Of a stretch of 64,000 bases of DNA, positions 43,684 to 56,991 are shown one piece after another. Every line of letters starts with the position of its first letter. Position 1 is the first letter of the stretch. A model generated the notes under the pieces. It did not search any database. It was not told where the DNA came from and worked only from the letters and a program-made list of their open reading frames with translations. Origin of the DNA: Multifurca ochricompacta (taxonomy: Eukaryota > Basidiomycota > Agaricomycetes > Russulales > Russulaceae); assembly GCA_022496185.1 (NCBI GenBank), contig WTXG01000001.1, positions 992,001 through 1,056,000 on the forward strand. Reading direction: 5' to 3'. Both the position numbers and the translations under genes were made by a program.

Positions 43684-44325
43684 ATGGAAGGAATGGAGAA
43701 AGTACCTTACTACGTGCTCATTTCAAGCACTCAACCTACTGCCACCAATGCGACAACGGGGACAACTGGGACTGGGACAACTGGTACAAGTGATGGTGTA
43801 TCAGGGCTTCATGCTGTCCTCAGTCATCCTATTCTTCAATATCACTATACCAATGACAGTCCACTCTCCCTCCTTCCAAGATCTCCTAACGAACAGGTCC
43901 TAGTGCTAGACTACGATCCAGTTAACCCAGGCCTTACGCACGCGCAAAGTATCTCAGGTAGCTCTGCCATTACCGGAATCAAAGTTACAGATGCGCCAGG
44001 AGCGGGGTCCTCAGAAGGGGAGTCAGGATGGAGCAACAAGATGTTTGTCCTCGAGACAACTTCATTCGATTCTAGGTTTGCGTTTGCACTTGAAGCTCTG
44101 TACGACGAGCATGACCTTGACATCGTTTCTGTAAGAAGAATCCCTGCAGATGCAGATGAAGGCGATCCTCGAGTTGTGTTGGCGCAATTCAAACAAAAGT
44201 ACAACTTGTGCACACTTTTGACTGATTGTAACTGACTCGGTTGCAGCAACGGTGTCATTCAACAGGTCCTTGATTATTGTGAGAGTACAGACGTATCACC
44301 TACTCGGTCAAAAGATGGATTATGA
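43684..44325 (+). CDS. uncharacterised small protein
   Basis: Two-exon model. MEGMEKVPYYVLISSTQPT, then HAVLSHPILQYHYTNDSPLSLLPRSPNEQVLVLDYDP, SSAITGIKVTDAPGAG, SNKMFVLETTSFDS and VVLAQFKQ. An intron GTACAA..GTTGCAG (phase 2) continues into NGVIQQVLDYCESTDVSPTRSKDGL. The sequence has a conserved look (QYHYTNDSPLSLLP, VLDYDP) and is about 185-200 residues, but I cannot assign a family. No signal peptide or TM, so probably soluble and intracellular. Confidence 0.65.
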
Positions 44326-44706
44326 GGCCAAGGCTAAGGCCGATAGTAGGTAGACGTAGAATAAAATAAAAATTACTGTCTCTCAACGAGTGTTCGCAGT
44401 CTCGCAGTTGGCAACTGGCTACCAAGGGATGGGGAATCGGGGAATCGGAATGACAATGACAATGACAATGGCAATGGCAATGGCAATGGCAATGGCAATG
44501 GCAATGGCAATGGCAATGGTAATGATGATGGAATCAGGAGGAACAACGCGTCCGAACCGACCTCCCTTCCTCCCCTCCTCTCCCCCCCCCCGCCTTCCCT
44601 CCCCTTCCTCCCTCTCACCTCCCCCCAAACACACGCACAGCCACTCCCTTTCCCTCCCCCCTCCCTTCCTCCCCTCTTTCTTCCACCTTTCCTCAACTCA
44701 CCCTCC
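44326..44706. other. upstream region of ITC1 with hexamer repeat and pyrimidine tract
   Basis: Holds the (AATGGC)n repeat (44455-44522) and a C/T tract (44560-44700) with C10. No gene. Confidence 0.6.
44455..44522. repeat. hexanucleotide tandem repeat (AATGAC)3(AATGGC)8
   Basis: Perfect or near-perfect 6-bp units in the ITC1 upstream region. The complementary form (GCCATT)n lies just past the ITC1 stop at 48071-48098. Confidence 0.95.
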
Positions 44707-47700
44707 ATGCCGACATGCAGACGGAAGCGCGTACTCCTCACAGAGCCACTACCTTCTCTTCTCAAAGCTCTCAAATCCGATCCTAATAGAGATGTTTACT
44801 ACCTTGCAAAGACGGGCGAAATATTTGATACCTACGAGCAAGCATCCACCTCGTTAATATTTCACATTTAATATTGACGCGTTCCTACTCTCTTAACAGG
44901 GGTTACGCTGCACGCATGTCATTTTACCGCTTGAAACAATTTCAGTGCGAGGTAACTGGCAGAAGCGGCCTAGACTACTTTCAGGCATTAGAGAGTGAGC
45001 AGCTCGAAGCGCGAACAATGCACTCGCGCTTCCCCGAGCAACTAAAGCCTGCCATTCTCAAGGCCGTTCAGTGGCGTGAGTGACACTTCATTACCTCCTT
45101 TCTTGACCATTGAGTGCTAGCGCGGTTTAAGAGGTTATGGGTCGATTAGACCATCTCGTTGAAGCTGTATATGAGAGGTATAAAGACCGTTATTTCCATG
45201 ACGAGAGTACGTTTGCCTTCCAATCATAGACATCCATGAAGTTTAATCTACGCTTCAGAGATCTATGTCGACATTCAAGGAGACAAGTGCTGCCCCTTCT
45301 AGCCCATCCCGGTCCTCACTAATTCATCTCATTTCTAGGTTCGTGGCACGCGTGATGGAGGTATTCCTTCCTCAATTAAACACGAAGGCCAACGGCGAAT
45401 CGCCCGATCTCGCTCCCGTTGCTTCAACGTCGTCCTCTTCTCATGAGAATGACCAACGCATTTCGCATCAAATCCATGGGGATCTCAAGATCTCTGCCAA
45501 GGAAGTTAATGCTGCCGATGACCCGACGAAGTACCTGTATAAGGCACAGATTCTGGAGGAAGAGAAACCCGAAGGACGAGACAAGCATACCGCGTCCACC
45601 AAGGAGGCTCGTGCAAAATGGAGCGGTAGCATTATGGAAGTGAGGTGCAACGTTATGAGGTAGGCACTCTTCTCACCATCGCGTTCCTACTCTTAGCTTA
45701 CTCTCCCAGTCGTGACCGACTGGCATTTTCTAAGAGCATTCTGAGGCGCTTTATTCGTGATTGCGTTGACCGTGATGCGGCCGTTGCCTCCCCTTGGACC
45801 GTAAAACCTCCTGTGGCGGCACGGTATGGTGTTGATTCTGTCATGCCCGAGGCAACACGCCAAGGAGTCGAGGATATCAAAAAAGGGGAGATGCAGAAGC
45901 GTAAAAAGGTTTGGGGAGATAAAGAAGGACCAGTCAAAAAGCAGAAGAAGCTCTCAGCAGCTCGAGAAGAGAAAGGTACGATTCTGTCGTGCTCTATTGC
46001 TGGTAGAGTACCCTTTCCCATATAACGACAGCTCTCGCATTGGAAAAGGAGCGCGAAGCAGAGAAGCTACTTGCCAAGGCGGAGGCAGAACGACAAGCAG
46101 CGGAAAAAAAGAAGAAAAAGCCTGTCCGATATCCGACTGAAGACTTGGACGTCGCGCTGTCCGAGAAGGAAAAGAAGGCTGGGATGAAAGTGCGACGGCC
46201 AACCCCAAGCCGTACACCTCTCCCCTTCAACGATCCAAGGGGGTCTTTCGAGTCATTCTTGATGGCATGGAACTTCTTAGTGATTTACGGGTAAGTTTCA
46301 TGGCTCTTGTTGTATGCACACTGACCACCGCAATCATAGCCAACCTTTGCATCTGTCTACTTTCACTCTAGACGAACTCGAGCATGCCATTCGACATTCT
46401 CTCGTCGAGCCGCCGTGCCAATTAATCGCTGAAATTCATGCCAGTCTCATTTATAACCTCCGCACAGTCACGTTTCAACGTCATAGCGCAGTGATGGCGC
46501 TTATGAGCACTTCGGATAAAGACGACGATAAATCGGGTATTACTATTGAAGAACTGACCACAGCTATGGCGGACATCGGCAATAACTGGGAGCGCACTCC
46601 ATTGCGGCACAGTGAAGGGCGCGAAGGCTGGGAAGAGTCGCTGGTTGGATGCCTTAAAGATGTTTGTCTCTTCTCGGCACTGGTACGGATAAAAATACTG
46701 ATTGCCACATAGCACGCGACCTTGTCGGGCTTCCCGACTCTGCGGCGAGTCTTGACCCGTCTCCTTTTTGCGTCTGAGTCTTCATCAGAACATTCCACCA
46801 ACACCCGACGTCTAGGGTATCCAGTCCAGTCCCGACCAAACATCAACCTTCAAACCCGAAACAGTGTTATCCAACACTTCCCTCCGAAGACAAAATCGCG
46901 ATACTAGCGTTCATGTGCAACGTTGCGGTCTCCAGTAAAAGTATACATACTCACATGGAAGCATGTGAAGAAGAATTAACTTCGAGACGAAAAGAGAAGA
47001 TCGAGCTTAACCGCGCCCGAAAGGCCCTGTGTGTATATTGACTATTATCCCTTCGTTCTTTATGTGTCTGACATATCCTGCCTGCTGCCTGCTGCAGCGT
47101 GGAGGCTCGCGAAGCTCTTCTCGGTGAGAACAAGGAGAGCGAGTCAACTGCTAATGGTGGCGATGACGACACTCCGATGAACGAATTGAGTGAGTTATCG
47201 GACGTGTCTACGTCTGAGAACAGCTCCGAGCAAGGAATCTCGTCCAAGAAGGCAACGGACCTACGCCGAAAAGCGCAGAGTCAAGCGCACGCAAAGCAGC
47301 GTGAGGCTGCTCGCGCAAAAGCAGCGTCGATGAAGCAGGCCATGGCCGAACACCGGCGACTCGATGAAGAAATCAACAAACTTGAGCGGCGATTGGAAGG
47401 GATCGAACGTGAATTTCGACAACTTCTTGGTTCCGTACGAGTCAAGCCCATGGGCAAAGACCGGTTTTATAATCGTATCTGGTGGTTCGACGGCATGGGA
47501 TCTGCGTCACTTCTTGGCAGTGGCGGTATTGTGCAATATGGCACTGGTCGCTTGTTTATACAAGGTCCGAGTGTCTTTGACCAAGAAATCCTAGATCGAC
47601 GGGAGGAAGGTGATGTGCACGCTAGACGGCTGGAGGAAGAAGGTGAAGAAGGGATGCTTGGTGTAGGAGAGTGGGCAGTGTACGCCGATTTGGAAGAGGT

Positions 47701-48055
47701 GAGTAAACAAGTGGTGGCCCATGAGCGATTTAAGCAAACTAAAGATGACTTGTAGGTGGATGAGTTTACCGCTTGGCTAAATCCTAAGGGTAACAGGGAG
47801 CTTGCATTGCGAAATACACTCGCGAGGTGGTGGCCACACATTGTACCTGGAATTCGGAAACGCCTGGCTGTACGTTGATTGAAATCGCTATAGCAGGTTC
47901 ATGAGGCGAACTGAATGTGATATCAGGACTTGAACAATATAGCGAAGCTTCCAGAAGCTCGTCGGAGTACGCGTGTTAAGCAAAGCGGGGCAACAGATAT
48001 CTCACGGGCACCGTACATGACATGGACAAACCGCAAGGCTGTAAGCATGTCGTAG
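44707..48055 (+). CDS. ITC1: WAC/DDT/WHIM chromatin-remodelling subunit (Itc1/Acf1-like)
   Basis: Large subunit that pairs with an ISWI ATPase (Isw2-Itc1 or ACF complex) and sets nucleosome spacing. The WAC domain opens the protein: MPTCRRKRVLLTEPLPS, DVYYLAKTGEIFDTYE, AARMSFYRLKQFQCEVTGRSGLDYFQALESE. MEVRCNVMSRDRLAFSKSILRRFIRDCV follows, then Lys/Glu-rich coiled coil (ALEKEREAEKLLAKAEAERQ), the DDT-type FNDPRGSFESFLMAWNFLVIYGQPLHLSTFTLDELEHAI, WHIM1-like FMCNVAVSSKSI, EEELTSRRKEKIELNR, and the WHIM2/3 part GIEREFRQLLGSVRVKPMGKDRFYNRIWWFDGMG, EWAVYADLEEVDEFTAWLNPKGNRELALRNTL. About 950 residues in ten or more exons. Nuclear. No PHD finger or bromodomain, as in yeast Itc1. Confidence 0.9.
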
Positions 48056-48070
48056 CATTTTTTGTTTTTT

Positions 48071-48098
48071 GCCATTGCCATTGCCATTGCCGTTGCCA
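48071..48098. repeat. hexanucleotide repeat (GCCATT)n
   Basis: Four to five 6-bp units immediately downstream of ITC1, preceded by a T-rich stretch. Confidence 0.9.
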
Positions 48099-48302
48099 AT
48101 AAACACTCCTACGCTCTCCGTCCATGATGAAGACCATGAGATTAATAATCAATTATTATGAAATGAAATGTCATCCGTCGTCGGTCGTCGGTCGTCGGTC
48201 TTCAGGTTCCGCCCGGAATTCATCTCCTCACTCACCAAAAAGCCGAACAATGCTCTTCCCTTTTCTCGTTAACCCCCCTTCATCTCACTCTCACGACTTT
48301 TC

Positions 48303-50517
48303 ATGACCTCTCTCACTATCTCAGAACCCGTCGTAGGTTCAGCCTCTAGTGCATATAGCATAAGAGATGCCGTCGAATCTTGTCAGTGCCCGTGTCTGGC
48401 TCGAACTTCATTGATCCTCTTGAGTTCATACTTCATCGCACTCTTCATCTTATAGATCGTCGCTCGCAACTCTTGTTATCGGCTTCTAGAGTCGTGTCTT
48501 CCCCCTACAGTGGTCTTACACTCCGCACAGACGACGAGCTCGAATCGGCAGACCAAGACGAAGAAAACCTCTTGACACCCCGTCTTGGTGCTCGTAGTTC
48601 TGGGGACTCTTCTGCTAGTAACTTGGATTGGGACGAAGTCGACTTCGCTACCTCGACATATCCCTCTCTAGAGCAACATAACCGCCCCTCTGGCGTGAAT
48701 CACCCCGAGGACCACCTGACCTCTCTTACGGGTCACGCCAGAGCGAATGAGCGAAGCCCCCTGCTCCTTCATGTGTCACAAGACGCTCCCTTGCCGATCA
48801 CTTCACGGCGCCCCTCAAGTCCTGCTGCTCCTTCAGTGGTTGGGCAGAGTACGTTCAGCCAGACCGTACGTTGCCGCAATTTACCTTTTCTGTACGAATT
48901 CGTAGCGTTTGACATTTCAATTAGCTTTTCAATTCCACTGCCCTTTTACTCGGAATCGGCATGCTCTCAGAACCTCTTGCGTTCTCATATGCAGGATGGG
49001 TCTGTGGGACTTTGCTCATCATGTTATATGGCTGCATCACGTGTTATACGTATGTCACTTCCCGTAATTACCTCCTGGGCTGTGTTTTCACTAAAAAAAC
49101 TCATTTAAAGGGCCAAATTTCTAGCAGGCATTGTGGTCTCCGACTCACGTATTCGCTCTTATGCAGACATTGGGAAAAAGGCATTTGGAGTGCGTTCGAT
49201 GCCGCTTGTGAATTTCATGTTCTGCTTCGAGACATTTAGTGTCGGGTAAGCTTTACGGGCTTCAAGTCCTGACTAGCTTTTAATACCCGAGTAGCGTCAT
49301 TCTTGTTACACTGTACGCGGACTCATTGAATGCTATCATCCCTACTTTCTCACCAAATACCTACAAGCTGCTGTGTCTCGTCATGTACGCCCAGGTTCTC
49401 TTTCTTAGCTTCCTTCGCTAATGTATCTGGTTCCGTCTAGTCTTATACCTTCTGTCTTCCTCCCACTGTCTCTTCTCGCGTACACCTCACTTCTTGGCAT
49501 AGTATCTACGGTCTTTTTGATCGTTGTTGTTTTTGTCGATGGCTTGTCAAAATTCGATGCACCTGGCAGCCTCTGGAATCCTGCCAAGACGTCACTCTCC
49601 TACTGCAGTCTGGAGGAGCTTGGTTTGGCCTTTGGCCTGTTCATGGCAGGGGTATGTGACTTTCCTTTTTTTTTCGGCAATTTCGAATACGATGAGGCAC
49701 ACACACCCAGTTCGGCGCCCATGCAGCACTCCCATCTTTAGCCCGAGACATGGCCGAGCCCCACCGGTTCAACGAAGCTATGAATTATTCTTTCGTGAGT
49801 GATACTTTTTTCTGTCAGATACACTATCTGAAGCCTATACTCGCAGAGCTTTGCGACCGCAGTGTATGCCATCATTGGCATTGGGGGTTATCTAATGTTT
49901 GGAAATGACGTTAACGACGAAGTAAGGGTACCCCTTTTTTTATCCTTCACCTGTCCAATGCGAGAGGGGGTTGACTTGAGTAGATCAGCCAGAACTTACT
50001 GCAAATACCAGGGTACAGCCCGGTGTTGAACAGGCTGGCACTTTGGATGCTCGTCGTAACACCACTGTACGTCAATAACGCACGTTGGTTCATTTGCATT
50101 TAAGTGACGACTTTTGCCCGTAGGACCAAGTTTGCACTTAGCACCCGGCCACTCAATATTGCTTTGGAAGCGTCGTTTGGTCTAGATGATTACACAGATG
50201 TTTCCGAGGCCAACCAGAAACCATCCGTAGCCTTGGCTCGCGAGTTCAATCTCTCACTTAAACGGATATTGATCGCCTGCGAGCGTATCAGCTTCGTCTG
50301 TCTCGCAGTTGCCGCATCGATACTTGTTCCTAACTTTGGCTCGATCATGGCCATCCTTGGGTCCTTCGCGGTATTTGTGTTGTGCGTGATTGGCCCAATC
50401 GCTGCGAAAATGACTCTGGATAAAAAGGCGACGACCGTGGACGTAACGATTTTGATAGGTTCAATTGTGATGGCGTTGTGGGGGACGGAAGCCGCTTTCT
50501 GGTCTACCACTCGTTGA
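48303..50517 (+). CDS. vacuolar amino-acid transporter (AVT1-like, AAAP family)
   Basis: MTSLTISEPVVGSASSAYSIRDAVES starts the long cytosolic N-terminus. A phase-1 intron (GTCAGT..TTATAG) joins it to YRRSQLLLSASRVVSSPY. TM part: LFNSTAILLGIGMLSEPLAFSYAGWVCGTLLIMLYGCITCYT (TM1-2, the AAAP GIGML signature), AKFLAGIVVSDSRIRSYADIGKKAFG, NFMFCFETFSVGVILVTLYADSL, LPLSLLAYTSLLGIVSTVFLIVVVFVDG, LGLAFGLFMAGFGAHAALPSLARDM, FATAVYAIIGIGGYLMFG, LNRLALWMLVVTPLTKFAL, RISFVCLAVAASILVPNFGSIMAILGSFAVFVLCVIGPIAAK and ILIGSIVMALWGT. About 11 TM segments; exports or imports neutral amino acids across the vacuolar membrane by homology. Confidence 0.88.
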
Positions 50518-50740
50518 TTTGTTTTGCTCTTGGAGGATAAAAGAAAAGCACTTGTTTTGTCTAGTGTCTAGCACTCAGCCTTGTATTAGGATTAGGACTA
50601 CAATGTCTATCTCTTGAGACGATATTTGCCATAATTGCATACGCCGAGCGGTTGCGGTACACGTATTTTTTGGACATGAGCTGTCTGGCTCGTCTGGCTA
50701 GTGCAATAGCACAAACCACTTTTGGATCACAAAAACCAGT

Positions 50741-51695
50741 CTATACCGCTGAAATAGCGTGTGAGATGACCTTTGTCAGTTCTGTGGCTAGCAGTGAGAA
50801 AAACTGCCAGGGGAAGATGGATAGAAACCTACGTTGTAGTTTGATGTCCTCTTGCACGACAGTAGATGCGATCTGATTGTCTGGATTCGGTGGTACCTCG
50901 ATAACGCCGGTGGTCGAGTCGAATTTCCAACCAAGCTTTACAACATACTCTTCCAGTTCCGCCCCTGCGACGTGAATCAGCCTTTCGCTGACGAAGGCAT
51001 CAAGAAGTGCGCTTGGCCAAATCACCTTCGAGATCCAGGTAAGAACTTAGTCGCTTGCTACCAATCTTCTGGAAGGTGGCCTTGACGGCACGTACGGCAA
51101 CTTCTCTGATGGAATCCTCAAAGCCGACAACCTCTACGGTATAATTGTCGCGCAATGATTCCAAGGTGTCAGAGCGATATAGCGTCCAAAATGCAGGAAA
51201 CCGGCATTGCTGTAGGAGGCTATGGAGGTTTGTAAGATACGGGAGGAGGCCGGGTAGGGGATCCGGTTCCTCCAAGTTAGCATTCGAGACTCTATCATCC
51301 AACAGGGCAACAGAGAGATTGAAATCTGGAAATGGGACAGATGCGAGAGCCTTCACCAAGATATTGACCACGACATCGGGATTGTATAGATCAGGATTGA
51401 ACTGATACCTTGAAAAAGGTAGGTTTGTTATGGGGTGACTACGAAGAAAGTAACCAGCACACAATTTTAGGATCGCGAGATTTGCGAGGCAGTCGTACTC
51501 TCGGCTTCGAATCTGATGAAAGAGATAATCCTCAAGAATTCCGACGTTTGATGGATTGTACCGGTCTGGGAGATTTGAGACGGTTTGAAGAGAGTAAACA
51601 AAAAAAGAAGACCTACCTACACCAGAAACAAGACTCTCGATAAGTTCTGGTCGTGTCGGGGGAGTGACCCATTCGGAGGTCGCGGACGCGGACAT
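50741..51695 (-). CDS. translation initiation factor eIF3 subunit k
   Basis: Non-core eIF3 subunit of the PCI/CSN8 type. MSASATSEWVTPPTRPELIESLVSGV, DRYNPSNVGILEDYLFHQIRSREYDCLANLAILKL, YQFNPDLYNPDVVVNILVKAL, FPDFNLSVALL, LLPYLTNLHSLLQQCRFPAFWTLY, LRDNYTVEVVGFEDSIREVAVRAVKATFQKI, LSSYLDLEG, and C-terminal GWKFDSTTGVIEVPPNPDNQIASTVVQEDIKL. The last small exon adds QLTKVISHAISAV after a GTAGGT..CCACAG intron, giving the stop at 50741. About 245-255 residues, normal. Cytosolic. Confidence 0.92.
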
Positions 51696-51790
51696 GATGA
51701 AATGGTGAGTGTCGTCGAAGGTGTTGTCGAGTCGAGTCGATGATTTCGATGAGTTTTAATTGATTGTTGACCGGGCCGAAATATCCCGTC
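51696..51790. promoter_or_regulatory. 95-bp bidirectional promoter region eIF3k/WDR5
   Basis: Only 95 bases separate the divergent start codons; includes the short repeat GTCGAGTCGAGTCGA at 51728-51742. Confidence 0.4.
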
Positions 51791-53160
51791 ATGTCTCATT
51801 CAGAATCTTCAACGACGACGACGACGACGACGATGGAAGGAATACCGGATTCTGCACCCAGTTACAAGCCTCAGCTCATATTAAGTGGGCACAAGAAATC
51901 CATAGCTTCTGTAAAGTTTAGCCCGGATGGGAATCTACTCGCATCCGCAGGTGCGTTTTCATTGGCAATCTTCTCATGTGTCTATAGAACGTTTAGGCAA
52001 GCCGCGGATAAATTAATAAAAATTTGGGACGCAACAACCGGTGATATTATCCAGACATTGTCCGGACATTCAGAGGGCATCTCCGATGTTGCTTGGTCAG
52101 CACATAGTGACTACATTGCATCAGCTTCAGATGACAAGACAGTTCGGATATGGAGCTTGGATGTGAGTCAATGGTGCGCAAGCTTCCATCGCCTGTCCTA
52201 CTGATGGACATCTGTACAGGATGCCTCAGTGAAGACACTGAGAGGGCACACCAACTTTGTGTTTTGCGTGAATTACAATCCTCGGTCCAATCTCTTGGTT
52301 TCAGGAGGATTTGACGAGACCGTACGGGTATGGGATGTTGCAAGGGGTACTTCCTGCTTCCCTTTTATGACATTGTGGGACCGAATTCTGATATTTTGTT
52401 TGTAGGTAAGTCGTTGAAGGTGCTCCCAGCACACTCAGACCCTGTTACGGCAGTCAGCTTCAGCCACGACGGGACGCTCATCGTTTCCTGTGCCATGGAC
52501 GGACTCATGTCTGTGTGTGTTATTTTGTATAACGCCTCGCGCTGATGCGGTTGAGTAGTCGGATATGGGATGCGGACTCCGGCCAGTGTCTGAAAACGCT
52601 CGTGGACGATGACAATCCAATGTGGTATACTCTTTCCTCGAAAATACTCGCAATGCAAGGCGTCTTCACTCGCATTTATATAGTTCAAGTGTGTCCTTCT
52701 CGCCAAACTCGAAATACATATTAGCGTCAACGCAAGATTCAACGATTCGGTTGTGGAATTATCAAACTTCTCGCTGCGTCAAAACATATACGGGCCATAC
52801 AAATCGAACATACGCTTTGGTGGCTACTTTCAGTACTACAGGTGGCCAGTACATTGTCAGCGGAAGCGAAGATGCGAAGATCTACATATGGGATTTACAG
52901 TCTCGACAGGTTGTACAGACTTTGGAGGGACACAAAGGTCCGGAAATATCATCTATCTCGTATCTCGTATCTCGTATTTCATGAACCCGCTGACAGAACT
53001 TGCACTCGCGCAGATGTCGTACTGGCTATAGATGTGAGCCCTCTTGGCTAAATTGATATGGATATGATATGATATGGCGCAGGCACATCCCACACGCAAC
53101 CTGATAGCATCCTCATCTATGGAAAAGGATTTAAGTATCCGCTTATGGTCGGACGAATGA
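51791..53160 (+). CDS. SWD3: WD40 protein WDR5/Swd3
   Basis: Seven-bladed propeller that organises the COMPASS/SET1 histone H3K4 methyltransferase. [20 protein letters not shown] is a short low-complexity tail. Blades: [239 protein letters not shown] and a final LSIRLWSDE. The VDDDNP, FSPN.K and [13 protein letters not shown] forms are diagnostic for WDR5. Eight or more exons. Confidence 0.92.
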
Positions 53161-54447
<1,287 letters not shown>

Positions 54448-54560
54448 CATGTGCATTGCTTATTGTCATGTAGTATCATCTTCACCTTTTGTCATGTGTA
54501 GTCATTGTCTCGTTACACTCCTACAAAGTTCAGTGTGCTTCGTGAATAAAGATTGATGTA

Positions 54561-55610
54561 TCATTGGACTCTGTGTTTATGCCGGCGTCTACGCTTGTGC
54601 TTGGGTTGGGTTTCAGGTGACATTTCATCACCGTCATCCCATGTCTCGTTTCGCTTCCTTTTGCCTCCGACGTCAACTTTCTTTGTCCCCGCACCATCAG
54701 TAACCTTCGTCCCCTTTACTTCATGTGCTTCATGCACCTGTGCTTTCTTTTTCATACTGAGAGGATTTGGGCCTTTGGCGCCTTTCTTTTTCTTCAGAAC
54801 GGGTTTAGCTTGAGGGGTGGCTGCCTTGAGCATGGCCCTTTCTGACGTAGACGGCGCGAGAGCCTCCTGCTCGGCCTGTGAGTCGAATTTATGAGCAACA
54901 AGCAGTCCTTAAAAATGATTTCGAATACACAACGTACGCGCTGCTTTGCACGGAGTGTAGAGTCGCTTGCCGGTTCCAGGATCATAACAGAGCGGGTTAT
55001 GTGTACGATTGGCACGCCAGGTACCGCGCGGAGGCTAAGACGAAGAGGATGTGATTGTGTCGCAATGACATAGCGATGCTTATTGATTTCGCCTGAAGTG
55101 GAGATGCATCATCGGCGGACGGAATGAAACTACATCCACTATGAGATTGAAACAACCCACCAACGACTGCGGCGATGCACTCGTTTCCAGGTATCGCCTC
55201 CTTGTGGTTGCATTTGCGCCTCTCGAAAGATTTTGCGAGGTCTACAGCAGGCTGGTGTGATTTGCCTTGGAGATACAACTCGTGGATGCAACACTGGGTG
55301 ATCACTGAGAGGCCACTTGGGCAGAATCATAGTCCCCAGGGGTTAAATCAATAGCAGGAAGTCGGCTCTACTCACTCATTTTGACAGACCCGACCAAAAC
55401 AGACTGTATTTGTGTAAGCAGGTCCATTTTTTGGGATATCGTAACCTCGCACATCTCAGAGTCAACTAATAAGAAAAACGGTAAGGTGTACGAAAAGCTT
55501 CACAGCGGGTTTATCGACGCACCGAGTACCTGGAAAGGCTGTCTAAAGCCAAACGAGGTAGAATACATGGCCATTAATTTACGATACGCTTTTGAACGTT
55601 TTTGCCGCAT
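54561..55610 (-). CDS. UTP23: rRNA-processing protein Utp23 (PIN-like)
   Basis: Small-subunit processome factor with a degenerate PIN domain. First exon MRQKRSKAYRKLMAMYSTSFGFRQPFQ, then VDSEMCEVTISQKMDLL, MITQCCIHELYLQGKSHQPAVDLAKSFERRKCNHKE (family zinc-binding Cys/His residues), GNECIAAVVG, INKHRYVIATQ, LRAVPGVPIVHITRSVMILEPAS, AEQEALAPSTSERAML, and a basic tail KKKKGAKGPNPLSMKKK...KHKRRRRHKHRVQ. Five or more exons. The start was set from the MRQKRSKAYRK block, which overlaps a misleading plus-strand open frame. Confidence 0.9.
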
Positions 55611-55696
55611 TCTTGTTAAATTGTTGGTGTCAATGATGGACGATGGACTAAAGACTAGGGTCACATCCGAATTAGGACATAACCTCCTCCATATTC
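55611..55696. promoter_or_regulatory. 86-bp bidirectional promoter region UTP23/EMC7
   Basis: The two divergent ATGs are separated by 86 bases; there is no room for separate promoters. Confidence 0.4.
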
Positions 55697-56774
55697 ATGA
55701 CCCGCATCATCCTCACTATCGCTGTATTATTCGCGTACTTGTAATTCCATCTCTTCTTCCCCTTTTAAAAGTGTATCTCTCACAATATTTGCACAGGAGC
55801 GCACGCGTTACCACGCTCGCCGCTGAGCTATCTGGCTTCGTACAATGGAATGAACACTGTGCTGGTTCGTTCCTCTACTGTAAACTTCTTCTACTTGCTG
55901 ACACTTTGCCTCTAAACGCTAGATAGTTTACATCTTGGACATGCAAAAGTTGTCCTTGACAACGCCGTTTCTTCCGGCACTATCACTCGAGATGGGGAAT
56001 TTGTCATGTGGGGCTTGTCTGCTCAACTTGTAACAAAATGGGACTTGCTGACGGTCATCCTAGCCCAGATGTTACAGCCGGAACGTACATAGTCTCCGTA
56101 GTGGCTCGTGATCATGTCTTTGAAAAGGCCTGTCCCACTCTTTTTATATATACATTTCATTTATTCACTTACCCCGGCTGTGATATCCAGCTCCGTGTTG
56201 ACGTTTCGCCTGAGCCGGAATCCCCTCCCGAAGTCCGCCCTTACACTGTTGGCACACCGTTAAACCCGCGTTCGCCTATCAAGCTTCCCTATCCTATCAA
56301 ACTAGTCCCTCGACAGAGAAAGAGCTACTTTATTCCACATCAGTCTTTCGACGTCGTGCAGATGTTCCAAAACCCTATGATGCTTGTCATGGTTTTTGGG
56401 GGCCTTATGATGCTCGCGATGCCTTATATCACAGTGCGTGCTTCGTTGATACCGTTCTTGTTTTCCGTGGCGTTTGATGCGGCCAATAATTTCATGTGAT
56501 AGAAAAATCTAGATCCTGAACTGTTGCATGAGGCACAACAGAACCAAGCACGGATTACGAATGCTCTTCAGAGCGGTGACCTTAAGGCTGGGTACGTCTC
56601 ATGTAGACTTGGATGATACGGGGCACCTGACTACTGAGGCAACCTCCTAGTTTATCGACTCTCGCAGGGGGAGAAGACAAGCGTCCTGCAGTTACCCCAG
56701 CCACATCATCACAGTCACAGCCGGGATTGTCTCATAATACGATGAAGAATAGGGCCAAGAAACGGAGGACTTGA
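55697..56774 (+). CDS. ER membrane protein complex subunit 7
   Basis: EMC7/Sop4-like. Signal peptide MTRIILTIAVLFAYL, luminal beta-sandwich (AELSGFVQWNEHC, GHAKVVLDNAVSSGTITRDGEFVM, PDVTAGTYIVSVVARDHVFEK, LRVDVSP, EVRPYTVGTPLNPRSPIKLPYPIKLVPRQRKSYFI), then the family signature QMFQNPMMLVMVFGGLMMLAMPYI near the membrane span, KNLDPELLHEAQQNQARITNALQSGDLKAG, and the basic end NTMKNRAKKRRT. The EMC inserts tail-anchored and multipass proteins into the ER. Six or so exons. Confidence 0.9.
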
Positions 56775-56991
56775 GCCAGTCCCTTCAGTAACATCCTAGA
56801 CGATAAATTGCGACTGGTTCCTTGGTTATAAGCATACAAGCGGGTTACTACATAGAGCCGCTGGTGGAGAGAGAGAGAGAGATAGAAAGATAGAGAGATT
56901 GGATTGGTCTGGTCTCTTTCAATTAGTCATCAGTGTAGCGGGTGTGGTTATAATCATAAAGTGATGGTCCGTAGGTGCCGCCCGAGTGTAA

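Noticed and set aside
44390..44857. Plus-strand open frame through the AATGGC repeat
   Set aside because: The translation is a run of Met-Thr and Met-Ala from the hexamer repeat; the real ITC1 start is at 44707 in another frame.
48340..48460. Apparent frameshift in the N-terminus of the vacuolar transporter
   Set aside because: A phase-1 intron (GTCAGT..TTATAG) joins SIRDAVES to YRRSQLLL cleanly.
55381..55926. 181-codon plus-strand open frame
   Set aside because: It overlaps the UTP23 first exons on the minus strand and the EMC7 start in another frame, both of which match known families.
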